A stretch of 64,000 bases of DNA. Source: Trebonia sp963773105 (GTDB lineage: Bacteria > Actinomycetota > Actinomycetes > Streptosporangiales > Streptosporangiaceae). A program made the translations under genes and the position numbers. Below are positions 57,463-64,000 of the stretch, piece by piece (within the stretch, counting starts at the first letter, position 1; each line of letters begins with the position of its first letter). The notes under the pieces were generated by a model, which was not told the DNA's origin, searched no databases, and saw only the letters and a program-made list of their open reading frames with translations. The stretch covers positions 372,001-436,000 of the forward strand of contig CAVZAA010000010.1 in the NCBI GenBank assembly GCA_963773105.1. Direction: 5' to 3'.

Positions 57463-58505
57463 CTACCGCAACCACGACCACAGGCCCGGGGACAACCACC
57501 GCCCGGCGTCCGGTGCCCTGGCGGAGCATCGGCTGGGTGACGCTGCGGCAGCGGCGCGGCGCCATGATCGGCGTGTCCGTCCTGCTCGGCCTCATCGCCG
57601 TGTACCTGGTGGTCATGGCGATCCTGCAGAACAACGCCTACGCGGCGGTGACCGCCTGCCACCCGGCCGCCGCGGTCAAGTGCCAGCGGCTAGCCCAGGA
57701 CTTCTCCTCGACCTACTGGGGCGGCCACGACTCGGCGCTGCAGAGCGGCGGCGCGCAGACCGTCTCCAGCCTGATGTTCGTGCTGCCGGTGCTGCTGGGC
57801 GTGTTCGTCGGCGCGCCGCTGATCTCCCGCGAGCTCGATACCGGCACGTTCCGGTTCGCCTGGACGCAGGGCGCGGGCCGTACCCGCTGGGCGCTGTCGA
57901 CCCTGGTGCTGCCCGCCCTGCAGCTCACCGCCGTGACCGGCGCGTTCACCGCGCTTTTGTACTGGTACTTCCGGCCGTTCCTGGCTGACGGGCAGGTCAG
58001 CGAGTTCCTGCCGCTCGCCTTCGGGCTGCTCGGGCTGGCATTCGCCGCCTGGACGCTGTTCGCCTACGCGCTGGCCGCGTTCACCGGGACCCTGTTCCGC
58101 CGGACGGTGCCGGCGATGGCGGTCACGCTGATCGTCTATATCGTCCTGGCGATCGGGACCGCGACCTCGATCAGGCCGCACTACGCCGCCCCGGTCACCG
58201 AATCAGGCTGGAACCAGGGCGGCGGGGCCGGCTGGGTCATCAGCAGCTGGGTCAAGGCCCCCAACGGCCAGCAGCTCAGCCCGGCCGCCGTCAACAGCCT
58301 GCCCGTCCCCGCCAGCGTGCAGAACTCCCAGAGCCCGGACGCCTTCACCAACTGGCTCACCAGCCACGGCTACACGCTGTGGCAGTCGGTGCAACCGAAC
58401 TCGCGGTTCTGGCAGTTCCAGCTCATCGAGGGCGGCTGGCTCCTGGCGGTCAGCGCGCTCCTCATCGGGGGAGCAGTCTGGCTGATCCGAAGGCGCGGGG
58501 CGTAA
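57459..58505 (+). CDS. ABC transporter permease with large extracytoplasmic loop
   Basis: A 348-residue membrane protein with six hydrophobic helices. The first helix (MIGVSVLLGLIAVYLVVMAIL) is followed by an extracytoplasmic stretch with two Cys (VTACHPAAAVKCQRLAQ). FVGAPLISRELDTGTFRFAW is the coupling helix region. A second external loop of about 90 residues (IRPHYAAPVTESGWNQGGGAGW onward) precedes the last helix. This matches actinomycete ABC-2-like exporters under two-component control. Substrate unknown; membrane-active agents are typical. Confidence 0.92.
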   Translation: MTTATTTTGPGTTTARRPVPWRSIGWVTLRQRRGAMIGVSVLLGLIAVYLVVMAILQNNAYAAVTACHPAAAVKCQRLAQDFSSTYWGGHDSALQSGGAQTVSSLMFVLPVLLGVFVGAPLISRELDTGTFRFAWTQGAGRTRWALSTLVLPALQLTAVTGAFTALLYWYFRPFLADGQVSEFLPLAFGLLGLAFAAWTLFAYALAAFTGTLFRRTVPAMAVTLIVYIVLAIGTATSIRPHYAAPVTESGWNQGGGAGWVISSWVKAPNGQQLSPAAVNSLPVPASVQNSQSPDAFTNWLTSHGYTLWQSVQPNSRFWQFQLIEGGWLLAVSALLIGGAVWLIRRRGA

Positions 58506-58683
58506 GGCTCCAGCTCCAGGCCCGCCACCGACTCGGAGCGCCGGACCCGACGCCCTTCCGGGTCTGGCGGGCCGCCCGCGTCTCGGCGATCGCCTGCCGG
58601 GCGAGACGGGCGCTGGCGGCGTGCCGCCGGGCCTCGTCGGCGCGGTCGGCGATGATGTACTGGGTGATCGCTGGGTTCAGCAT
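58462..58683 (-). CDS. Small hypothetical protein
   Basis: A 73-residue protein with a helical Arg/Ala-rich start (ITQYIIADRADEARRHAA, SARLARQAIAETRAARQ). Start ATG 58683 has a good GAGGAG ribosome site. It overlaps the end of the ABC permease gene by 44 bases on the other strand. Small proteins of this look are common in actinomycetes next to ABC or regulatory genes, but have no known function. Confidence 0.55.
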   Translation of the reverse strand: MLNPAITQYIIADRADEARRHAASARLARQAIAETRAARQTRKGVGSGAPSRWRAWSWSLTPRAFGSARLLPR

Positions 58684-58851
58684 GACGCGCTCCTCGAGAC
58701 TTGCTTTCTCGTTTCTATGAGCTCATTCTGCCGCTGGGGTATGACATTCGAGCCCGCGCCAATGCGGGGTCGGCGCGCTTCCTTCGCATCAGATTTGCGC
58801 AGGTCAGCAGTGGTCGCGTTAAGGCCGCGGCGACTCCGTCCGGCGGCTGCG

Positions 58852-58869
58852 CCGCCCGGCCGGGCGGCA
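58852..58869. terminator. GC-rich palindrome beyond hemE
   Basis: GCCGCCCGGCCGGGCGGC is a perfect 18-bp palindrome inside a longer GC-rich inverted region, 28 bases beyond the hemE stop. It is a candidate terminator without a T-run. Confidence 0.4.
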
Positions 58870-58896
58870 CCCGCGGGCGGGGCTCGCGGCGGGACT

Positions 58897-59937
58897 TCAG
58901 TTGCGGGCGGAAACCTCGTGGACGAGATCGACGAGCCGGGCCAGCATGTCCGGGTTGGTCTCCGGGAGGACGCCGTGGCCGAGGTTGAAGATGTGCCCGG
59001 GGAGCGTCCGGCCGCGGTCGAGGATGGCGCGGGCGCGGGGCTCGATCACGTCCCAGGGAGCCAGCAGCACCGAGGGGTCCAGGTTGCCCTGAATCGCCTT
59101 GCCCGGGCCGACCCGGCGGGCGCACTCGTCGACCGGGATCCGCCAGTCGACGCCAACCACGTCCGCGCCGGCCTCGCCCAGCAGCCCCAGCAGCTCGCCG
59201 GTGCCGACCCCGAAGTGGATCCTCGGCACTCCCGACGCGGCCAGCGCGGCGAAGATGCGCTGGGTGTGCGGCAGGATCGCGTGCCGGTAGTCCTCGGGCG
59301 AGACCACGCCGACCCACGAGTCGAACAGCTGCACCGCCGACGCCCCCGCCTCCACCTGCACCAGCAGGAACGAGATGGCGATGGCGGCCAGCCGCCCCAT
59401 CAGCGCGTGCCAGAGCTCGGGGTTGCCGTACATGAGCGCCTTGGTCCGGTCGTGGTTCCTGGACGGACCGCCCTCGATCAGGTACGACGCCAGTGTGAAG
59501 GGGGCACCCGTGAAGCCGATGAGCGGCTTGCCGCCCAGCTCGCCGGTCAGCGCCTTCACGGACTCGGTGATGTAGGGCACGTCCTCAGGCACCAGGTCGC
59601 GCAGGCGCGCGACATCGGACATGCTCCGGATCGGGCTGCCGACTACCGGGCCGACGCCCGGCTTGATCTCCACGTCCACCCCCACCGCCCGCAGCGGCAC
59701 CACGATGTCGCTGTACAGGACCGCAGCGTCCGCGTCGTACCGGTGCAGCGGCTGCAGGGTGATCTCGGTGACCAGCTCGGGCCGCATGCACGAGTCGAGC
59801 ATCGCGATTCCCTCGCGCACCCGCTTGTACTCGGGGAGGGAGCGGCCGGCCTGACGCATGAACCAGACCGGGGTGTACGGCACCGGCTCCAGCCGGCAGG
59901 CGCGGAGAAACGGCGAGTTCGTCAGGGGCTGGTTCAC
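58897..59937 (-). CDS. hemE: Uroporphyrinogen decarboxylase
   Basis: Converts uroporphyrinogen III to coproporphyrinogen III, 346 residues. The N-terminal TPVWFMRQAGRSLPEYKRVR has the substrate-binding Arg, followed by AAVLYSDIVVPLRAVGV with the catalytic Asp, GFTGAPFTLASYLIEGG, and the C-terminal IFNLGHGVLPETNPDM. GTG 59937 is preferred because AAAGGA lies 8 bases before it; ATG 59946 in frame sits directly on that site. Supplies substrate to HemY and HemQ encoded in this window. Confidence 0.96.
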   Translation of the reverse strand: MNQPLTNSPFLRACRLEPVPYTPVWFMRQAGRSLPEYKRVREGIAMLDSCMRPELVTEITLQPLHRYDADAAVLYSDIVVPLRAVGVDVEIKPGVGPVVGSPIRSMSDVARLRDLVPEDVPYITESVKALTGELGGKPLIGFTGAPFTLASYLIEGGPSRNHDRTKALMYGNPELWHALMGRLAAIAISFLLVQVEAGASAVQLFDSWVGVVSPEDYRHAILPHTQRIFAALAASGVPRIHFGVGTGELLGLLGEAGADVVGVDWRIPVDECARRVGPGKAIQGNLDPSVLLAPWDVIEPRARAILDRGRTLPGHIFNLGHGVLPETNPDMLARLVDLVHEVSARN

Positions 59938-60082
59938 TCGGAGCATCCTTTCATACCCGACTCCGGCGTCGGCTAGCGGCCTCGACGACACGCCGGGCGA
60001 GATCCGCCGAAATCGCACTCGCACATGCCAAGATCAGGACGAGTCTCCGCATGTAACGCGCAGTCATTCTAGAGATTCCAGT

Positions 60083-60113
60083 GATTTTAGTAGGCACGGA
60101 TTTTAGTAGGCAC
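60083..60113 (+). repeat. Direct repeat GATTTTAGTAGGCAC x2
   Basis: Two exact 15-base units (60083-60097, 60099-60113), one base apart, just before the small zinc-ribbon gene. A possible regulator binding site. Confidence 0.75.
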
Positions 60114-60129
60114 AGAAGTGTAGGGGGCC

Positions 60130-60342
60130 ATGGCGATGACGCAGCCGCTTGAGAACTGTCCCGGTTGTGGTGCCGACGAGCCATTCGAGCAGGTGCACCC
60201 GGGTGCGTGCCCGGACGTGGTAGGCGAGTGCCCGGAGTGGGCCTGCATGGCCTGCGGGGCAGGCGTCATCATGGGCACGGTCATCATGGGTACCATCCCC
60301 GACGCAGAGATCGCGGCTGAGCAGTCCGTCCGTGCCGCGTAA
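60130..60342 (+). CDS. Small zinc-ribbon-like protein
   Basis: A 70-residue protein with CPGC and CMAC pairs 28 residues apart, plus a central ACPDVVGECPEW pair, giving a probable zinc ribbon. The tail contains IMGTVIMGTIPD. AGGGGG precedes ATG 60130; ATG 60136 is also possible. No family recognised. It is preceded by the 15-base direct repeat and lies between hemE (divergent) and DUF3000. Confidence 0.65.
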   Translation: MAMTQPLENCPGCGADEPFEQVHPGACPDVVGECPEWACMACGAGVIMGTVIMGTIPDAEIAAEQSVRAA

Positions 60343-60411
60343 CCGCACCTCAGGGCCGCTTAACCGCCGCCCGGGCACCAGCCGCTGCCTGGCACGACGT
60401 ACGCTCAGGCC

Positions 60412-61176
60412 ATGAGGTTGGCTGACACGCCCGCGCCGCCGCGGGCAGGCGGGCAGGCGGACGCCGCCTCTGCTGGCCATAATCGAACATCGGCGGCGGG
60501 CCGCGGCGACTCCGCGCGCCCGCACGGGACCGGATCGGGCGATCCCGTCTTCGACGCCGCCGTGGCCGCCCTCGAGGCCGGCCGCGACGCGGTGGCGGCG
60601 GCCAGGGACGACCTCGAGCTGGAGAGCTGGCCGGCCCCCAAGCGGCTCGCTCCGCACGCGATCGCGCTGGCCGCCACCGCCTACCGGGACGGCGAGGAAG
60701 CGGGCGAGGGCAAGCTCATGCTGCTGTACGACCCGGCGGGCCAGGACGGCTGGACCGGGACCTTCCGGATCGTGGCGCAGGTGCACGCGGAGGTGGAGGA
60801 GGAGATGGCCGCCGACCCGCTGCTTGGCGAGGTCGGGTGGTCCTGGCTGACCGACGCCCTCGACCTGCACGCGCCGGGCTACGCCGCCCCCAGCGGCACC
60901 GTCACCCGGGTGATCACCGAGGGGTACGGCGCGAAGTCAGACGATCCCCCGGCCACCGGGTTCGAGCTGCGCGCCTCCTGGTGCCCGGACGTGGGCGCGG
61001 ACGGCGTCGACCTCGCCGACGAGATCGGCGGCGCCGTCGCGGCCTGGTGCGAGCTGCTGGCGTCGGCGGCCGGCCTGCCGGCCCAGGGCACGGTCGCGAT
61101 CGGCGGCCGCCCCGCGAACGCGCGGGCGGTGGGCGGCGGCGTTGGCTCCAGCTCCGGCGGGCGGCGACGCCGGTGA
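60412..61176 (+). CDS. DUF3000 domain-containing protein
   Basis: A 254-residue actinobacterial protein. After a Pro/Ala-rich start comes DPVFDAAVAALEAGRDAVAA and the block LGEVGWSWLTDALDLHAPGY, the family's core, followed by FELRASWCPDVGADGVDLADEI. Its position directly before RNase D (GTGA overlap) is characteristic of actinobacteria. Function unknown. Confidence 0.9.
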   Translation: MRLADTPAPPRAGGQADAASAGHNRTSAAGRGDSARPHGTGSGDPVFDAAVAALEAGRDAVAAARDDLELESWPAPKRLAPHAIALAATAYRDGEEAGEGKLMLLYDPAGQDGWTGTFRIVAQVHAEVEEEMAADPLLGEVGWSWLTDALDLHAPGYAAPSGTVTRVITEGYGAKSDDPPATGFELRASWCPDVGADGVDLADEIGGAVAAWCELLASAAGLPAQGTVAIGGRPANARAVGGGVGSSSGGRRRR

Positions 61177-62579
61177 CGGCCGCGAGCGAGGAATCCGAGG
61201 AGCAGACGCCCGCGGCGGACGCGGCGGCGGTCACGCCGGGCGCCGACGCAGCAGCGGTTGACAACGCTGCGGTTGACGACGCTGCGGCCGACGGCGTTAT
61301 GGGTGACGACGCGGCGGATGACGATAAGCCGGAGCGGGAGGTCACTGACCTGCTGGAACCGCGCGAGGGGCTGCCGCCGGTGATCACCACGCCCGCGGAT
61401 CTCGCCGTCGCGGTGGAACGGCTCGCGGCCGGGACCGGGCCGCTCGCGGTGGACGCCGAGCGGGCCTCCGGCTACCGCTACGGGCAGCGCGCCTACCTGG
61501 TCCAGCTGCGCCGGGAAGGCGCCGGGACGGTCCTGATCGACCCGGTCGGCGCCCCCGACCTGTCCGGCCTGAACGCGGCGCTTTCCGACGTCGAGGCCGT
61601 GCTGCACGCCGCCTCCCAGGATCTGCCGTGCCTGGCCGAGATCGGCTACCGACCGGCGGAGCTGTTCGACACCGAGCTGGCGGGACGGCTGCTCGGCTAC
61701 CCCCGGGTGGCGCTCGGCACCATGCTCGAAGAGGTGCTCGGCTTCCGGCTGGCCAAGGAGCATTCGGCCGCCGACTGGTCGATCCGGCCGCTGCCGACCG
61801 AGATGCTCAAGTACGCGGCGCTCGACGTGGAGATACTCATCCAGCTGCGGGACGCGCTGGCGGACCAGCTCGAGGCCGAGGGGAAGACCGAGTGGGCCAG
61901 GCAGGAGTTCGCCGCGATCGCGGCCGCTCCCCCGGCACCGCCGCGGGCCGATCCGTGGCGGCGCACCTCGGGCATCCACAAGGTGCGCACCCGGCGTTCG
62001 CTCGCCGTCGTGCGCGAGCTGTGGCAGGCCCGCGACGAGGTGGCCCGCGAGGCCGACCTGTCGCCGCGCCGAGTGCTCGCCGATCAGGCGATCATCGAGG
62101 CGGCCAGGGCGGAGGCGGGCAAGGTGCCGCCGGTCGGCCGCCCGCAGCTTGACCGGATCAGCGGCTTCCACGCGCGGAACGCGCGCAAGCATTCGGCCCG
62201 TTGGCAGGCCGCCGTGATGCGCGCCCGCGAGCTCGACGAGCGCGAACTTCCCGAGGTGGCGGGCGCCACCGCGACCAGCGGCCCGCCGCCCGCGCACCGC
62301 TGGGCCGAACGCGACCCGGCCGCGGCGGCGCGGCTCGCGGCCGGCCGGGAGGCGGTGAGCGCGCTCGCGACCGCGAACCGCCTGCCCGCCGAGAACCTGC
62401 TCCCTCCGGACGCGCTCCGCCGGCTGGCCTGGGAGCCGCCCGCGCCCGCGACCCCGGAGGAGATCACGGCCACGCTGACCGGCCTCGGCGCCCGCCGCTG
62501 GCAGGCCGAGCTGACCGCCGGCCCGCTGGCCGAGGCGTTCGCGGGCGCGACGGCGTTGACGGAGGCGGCGGCGGGTTAG
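61173..62579 (+). CDS. Ribonuclease D family 3'-5' exonuclease with HRDC domain
   Basis: A 468-residue exoribonuclease for tRNA/rRNA 3' trimming. An acidic low-complexity start (repeated AAVDNAAVDDAA) precedes the DEDDy core: GPLAVDAERASGYRYGQRAYLVQL, AVLHAASQDLPCL, FDTELAGRLLG, EHSAADWSIRPLPTEMLKYAALDVE. The canonical first motif D-x-E is present as DAE. An HRDC domain follows (VVRELWQARDEVAREADLS, ISGFHARNARKHSARW). Start GTG 61173 overlaps DUF3000 by GTGA. Confidence 0.94.
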   Translation: MTAASEESEEQTPAADAAAVTPGADAAAVDNAAVDDAAADGVMGDDAADDDKPEREVTDLLEPREGLPPVITTPADLAVAVERLAAGTGPLAVDAERASGYRYGQRAYLVQLRREGAGTVLIDPVGAPDLSGLNAALSDVEAVLHAASQDLPCLAEIGYRPAELFDTELAGRLLGYPRVALGTMLEEVLGFRLAKEHSAADWSIRPLPTEMLKYAALDVEILIQLRDALADQLEAEGKTEWARQEFAAIAAAPPAPPRADPWRRTSGIHKVRTRRSLAVVRELWQARDEVAREADLSPRRVLADQAIIEAARAEAGKVPPVGRPQLDRISGFHARNARKHSARWQAAVMRARELDERELPEVAGATATSGPPPAHRWAERDPAAAARLAAGREAVSALATANRLPAENLLPPDALRRLAWEPPAPATPEEITATLTGLGARRWQAELTAGPLAEAFAGATALTEAAAG

Positions 62580-63578
62580 GTGCTCACCACCCTCGCCGCC
62601 GCTCTCAACAGCGCGCCGCAGCCTGCGCTGCCGGGGTTCCTGGAGGCGCTGGCGTCGCCGCTGCAGCACTACGGTCTGTTGGCGATCTTCTTTCTGGTGC
62701 TGATCGAGGACTTCGGCATCCCGGTGCCGGGCGAGACGGTGATCATCGCCGCCTCCATCTACGCGGGCTCCGGCCGGCTGAACGTGGTCGCCGTCGGCGT
62801 GGTCGCGTTCTGCGCGGCCGTGTTCGGCGACAACATCGGGTACGGGATCGGCCGCTTCGGCGGGCGCCGGTTGGTGGACCGGTGGGGCAAGTACGTGTTC
62901 CTGACCCCCGAGCGGCTGGACAAGGCGGAGGAGTTCTTCGCCCGCCAGGGCGCCAAGATCATCACCATCGCCCGCTTCATCGAGGGGCTCAGGCAGGCCA
63001 ACGGGATCATCGCCGGCATCGCCAAGATGCACTGGCTCCGCTTCCTGGCCTACAACGCGCTCGGCGCCGCCCTCTGGGTCGGTACCTGGGTGAGCATCGG
63101 CTACTTCGCCGGCCAGCACATCAACACGATCTACAGCGTCATCACCCGCTACTCGCTGTACGTGGCGATCGGGGCGGTGGTGCTGATCGTCGGCTTGATC
63201 GCGCGCCACGTGATACGCATGCGGCGGGACGCGGTCTGGCCGGTCACCCGCGCGACCGCCGCCGACGGCGACGGCGGCGGCGGCGGCGAGGCCACCGATG
63301 CCCGCGCCGCCGACGCCGCCGACGCGGCTGGCGCCGACGTGCCTGGCGTCGACGCTGACGCCGCCGGCGGGAGCGACGCCGCTGACGCCGACGCGGCTGG
63401 CGCCGACGCTGATGCCGCTGGCGGGAGCGACGCCGCTGACGAGGGCACCGACGCCGTCGACGCCGCTGACGAGGGCACCGACGAAGACACCCGCGCGCTC
63501 GCCGCCGACGCCGACCACGGCGGCACTGACCGCATGGACGACGACGACACGGGATCCCAGGCTTCCGACAGCGCCTAA
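62580..63578 (+). CDS. DedA-family membrane protein with long acidic C-terminal tail
   Basis: A 332-residue protein whose GTG start directly follows the RNase D stop. The DedA/VTT core (about residues 25-205) has IEDFGIPVPGETVIIAASIY, GDNIGYGIGRFGGRRLVDRW, FFARQGAKIITIARFIEGLRQ and helices to about 210; the family is linked to undecaprenyl-phosphate and phospholipid recycling. After a basic stop-transfer (RHVIRMRRDAVW) a tail of about 110 residues of Ala/Asp/Gly repeats (GGSDAADADAAGADADAAGG) follows, encoded by tandem 40-50-base units, which is unusual for the family. Confidence 0.93.
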   Translation: MLTTLAAALNSAPQPALPGFLEALASPLQHYGLLAIFFLVLIEDFGIPVPGETVIIAASIYAGSGRLNVVAVGVVAFCAAVFGDNIGYGIGRFGGRRLVDRWGKYVFLTPERLDKAEEFFARQGAKIITIARFIEGLRQANGIIAGIAKMHWLRFLAYNALGAALWVGTWVSIGYFAGQHINTIYSVITRYSLYVAIGAVVLIVGLIARHVIRMRRDAVWPVTRATAADGDGGGGGEATDARAADAADAAGADVPGVDADAAGGSDAADADAAGADADAAGGSDAADEGTDAVDAADEGTDEDTRALAADADHGGTDRMDDDDTGSQASDSA

Positions 63579-63617
63579 CGAGCGAAACGAGCCACCCAGC
63601 GGCTGGCTTGCGGGACG

Positions 63618-63632
63618 CTTCTTGCTGTTATC
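63618..63632 (+). repeat. 15-mer tag copy 8 (CTTCTTGCTGTTATC)
   Basis: Exact copy with preceding G, 39 bases beyond the DedA stop. Confidence 0.95.
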
Positions 63633-63743
63633 ACTCGGCGGCGTGCGTCTGCCTGTCGGCGACGCCATCCGCGCGGACTGTGGCCGACGGCGCTCGCGCC
63701 GCCCGGCTCATTCTTCACACCTTCCCCAGGCGTGCGCACCTCG

Positions 63744-63833
63744 CTATCAGTTCTGACCACTCGATTCATCTATCTATCAGTTTTGACCACAAAATTCGGA
63801 CATTTCGGGCGCTAAAGTGGTCAGAACCGATAG
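63744..63833. repeat. Three 16-bp repeats, mirrored arrangement of the 51-kb element
   Basis: Left arms CTATCAGTTCTGACCA (63744-63759) and CTATCAGTTTTGACCA (63774-63789); right arm TGGTCAGAACCGATAG (63818-63833). The inner gap is 28 bases, as at 51069-51096, and partly conserved in sequence (TCGGACA, ATTTCG/ATTCG, TAAAG/AAAAG). Confidence 0.92.
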
Positions 63834-63939
63834 AAAGCTGGCCGTGGACGCCAGTCGCCAGTCGCCAGTCGCCTGACGGCGCCCCGGCGTGGGAGTCGGC
63901 CGCCGCAGGCGAGCCGGCCGGGGGGCGCGCGCGGGTTGG

Positions 63940-64000
63940 CTAGAGCTCGGTGAGGTCGTAGCGGTCGGCGGAGATCAGGCGGGGGGGCACGGGGCGGGGC
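63940..64000 (-). CDS. C-terminal end of an unidentified protein (cut by window)
   Basis: Reading the minus strand, the last codons spell PRLISADRYDLTEL then TAG at 63942-63940. Third positions are G/C and the sequence looks like a real C-terminus, but 20 codons are too few to name a family. The gene would converge on dedA. Confidence 0.4.
   Translation of the reverse strand, partial: PRPVPPRLISADRYDLTEL

Larger units (their letters stand above)
63579..63939. other. Gene-free convergent interval with tag and triplet repeat
   Basis: No credible gene. Tag copy 8 is at 63618-63632 and the 16-bp triplet family at 63744-63833; the rest shows no clear structure apart from GTCGCCAGTC-type short repeats around 63850. 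Confidence 0.7.

Noticed and set aside
60879..63668. 929-residue open frame antisense to DUF3000, RNase D and dedA
   Set aside because: It is Arg/Gly/Val-rich without any recognisable domain and is the complement of three well-supported genes; long antisense frames are expected at this GC content.
51053..63833. CRISPR-like spacing of the 16-bp repeats (29-32-base period)
   Set aside because: Only two direct units per locus, one is inverted, repeats are shorter than CRISPR repeats, and no cas gene is present in the window.

Overview
High-GC actinomycete chromosome, near 70% GC by eye. The organism is placed from the bacterial rRNA operon with an actinomycete-type leader and 5S, the F420-associated enzyme families (PPOX-class and LLM-class), the coproporphyrin-type haem genes (hemE, hemY/cgoX, hemQ/chdC), DUF3000 next to RNase D, DUF4032, and strong G/C bias at third codon positions. 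I cannot name the genus from the sequence alone. No prophage, insertion sequence, CRISPR array, cas gene or tRNA was recognised.

Layout. 0-5.5 kb: a sugar ABC importer (two permeases and a MalK-type ATPase), a DUF4032 protein, and a convergent GH13 alpha-glucosidase, which together suggest alpha-glucoside or oligosaccharide use. 5.5-13.2 kb: an F420/FMN split-barrel protein, an alpha-hydroxy-acid oxidase, a truncated Abi-family gene ahead of an MFS exporter, a membrane protein/winged-helix pair with a palindromic operator, then VOC, DinB and phytanoyl-CoA dioxygenase-type genes. 13.2-19.3 kb: one rRNA operon on the minus strand (16S-23S-5S) with a near-consensus promoter and a terminator. 19.3-27.3 kb: an FAD amine/amino-acid oxidase, a ketopantoate reductase-like protein, a frameshifted GH79 lipoprotein, an amidase, an FKBP isomerase, a BNR/YCF48-like lipoprotein and an azoreductase. 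27.7-32.2 kb: a GntR-regulated ABC exporter and an ECF42-type sigma factor with its DGPF partner. 32.5-36 kb: a putrescine/GABA module (aldehyde dehydrogenase, Lrp-type regulator, aminotransferase).

36.3-50.1 kb: a STAND-ATPase LuxR regulator, TAT-exported phosphoesterases, a D-amino-acid oxidase, two GH12 paralogues flanking an LLM oxidoreductase, MsrB, ArfB and a DUF4349 lipoprotein. 50.1-64 kb: hemQ and hemY, a HAD hydrolase with a tyrosine phosphatase, a two-component system divergent from an ABC exporter, hemE, DUF3000-RNase D-DedA, and the end of an unidentified gene.

The most unusual signal is non-coding. An AT-rich 15-mer, CTTCTTGCTGTTATC, occurs eight times without a mismatch, always on the plus strand. 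Seven copies are intergenic and one lies inside the hemY coding frame. The intergenic copies sit beside locus-specific inverted repeats: a 48-bp palindrome at 13.3 kb, 19-bp triplets at 27.5 kb, an 18-bp inverted repeat at 36.3 kb, and a shared 16-bp triplet family at 51.1 and 63.8 kb. This looks like an undescribed modular repeat system (constant tag plus variable palindrome). A second small family, GGGTCCGTTCG, lies just beyond several gene ends. All family assignments come from reading motifs by eye; no database search was run.
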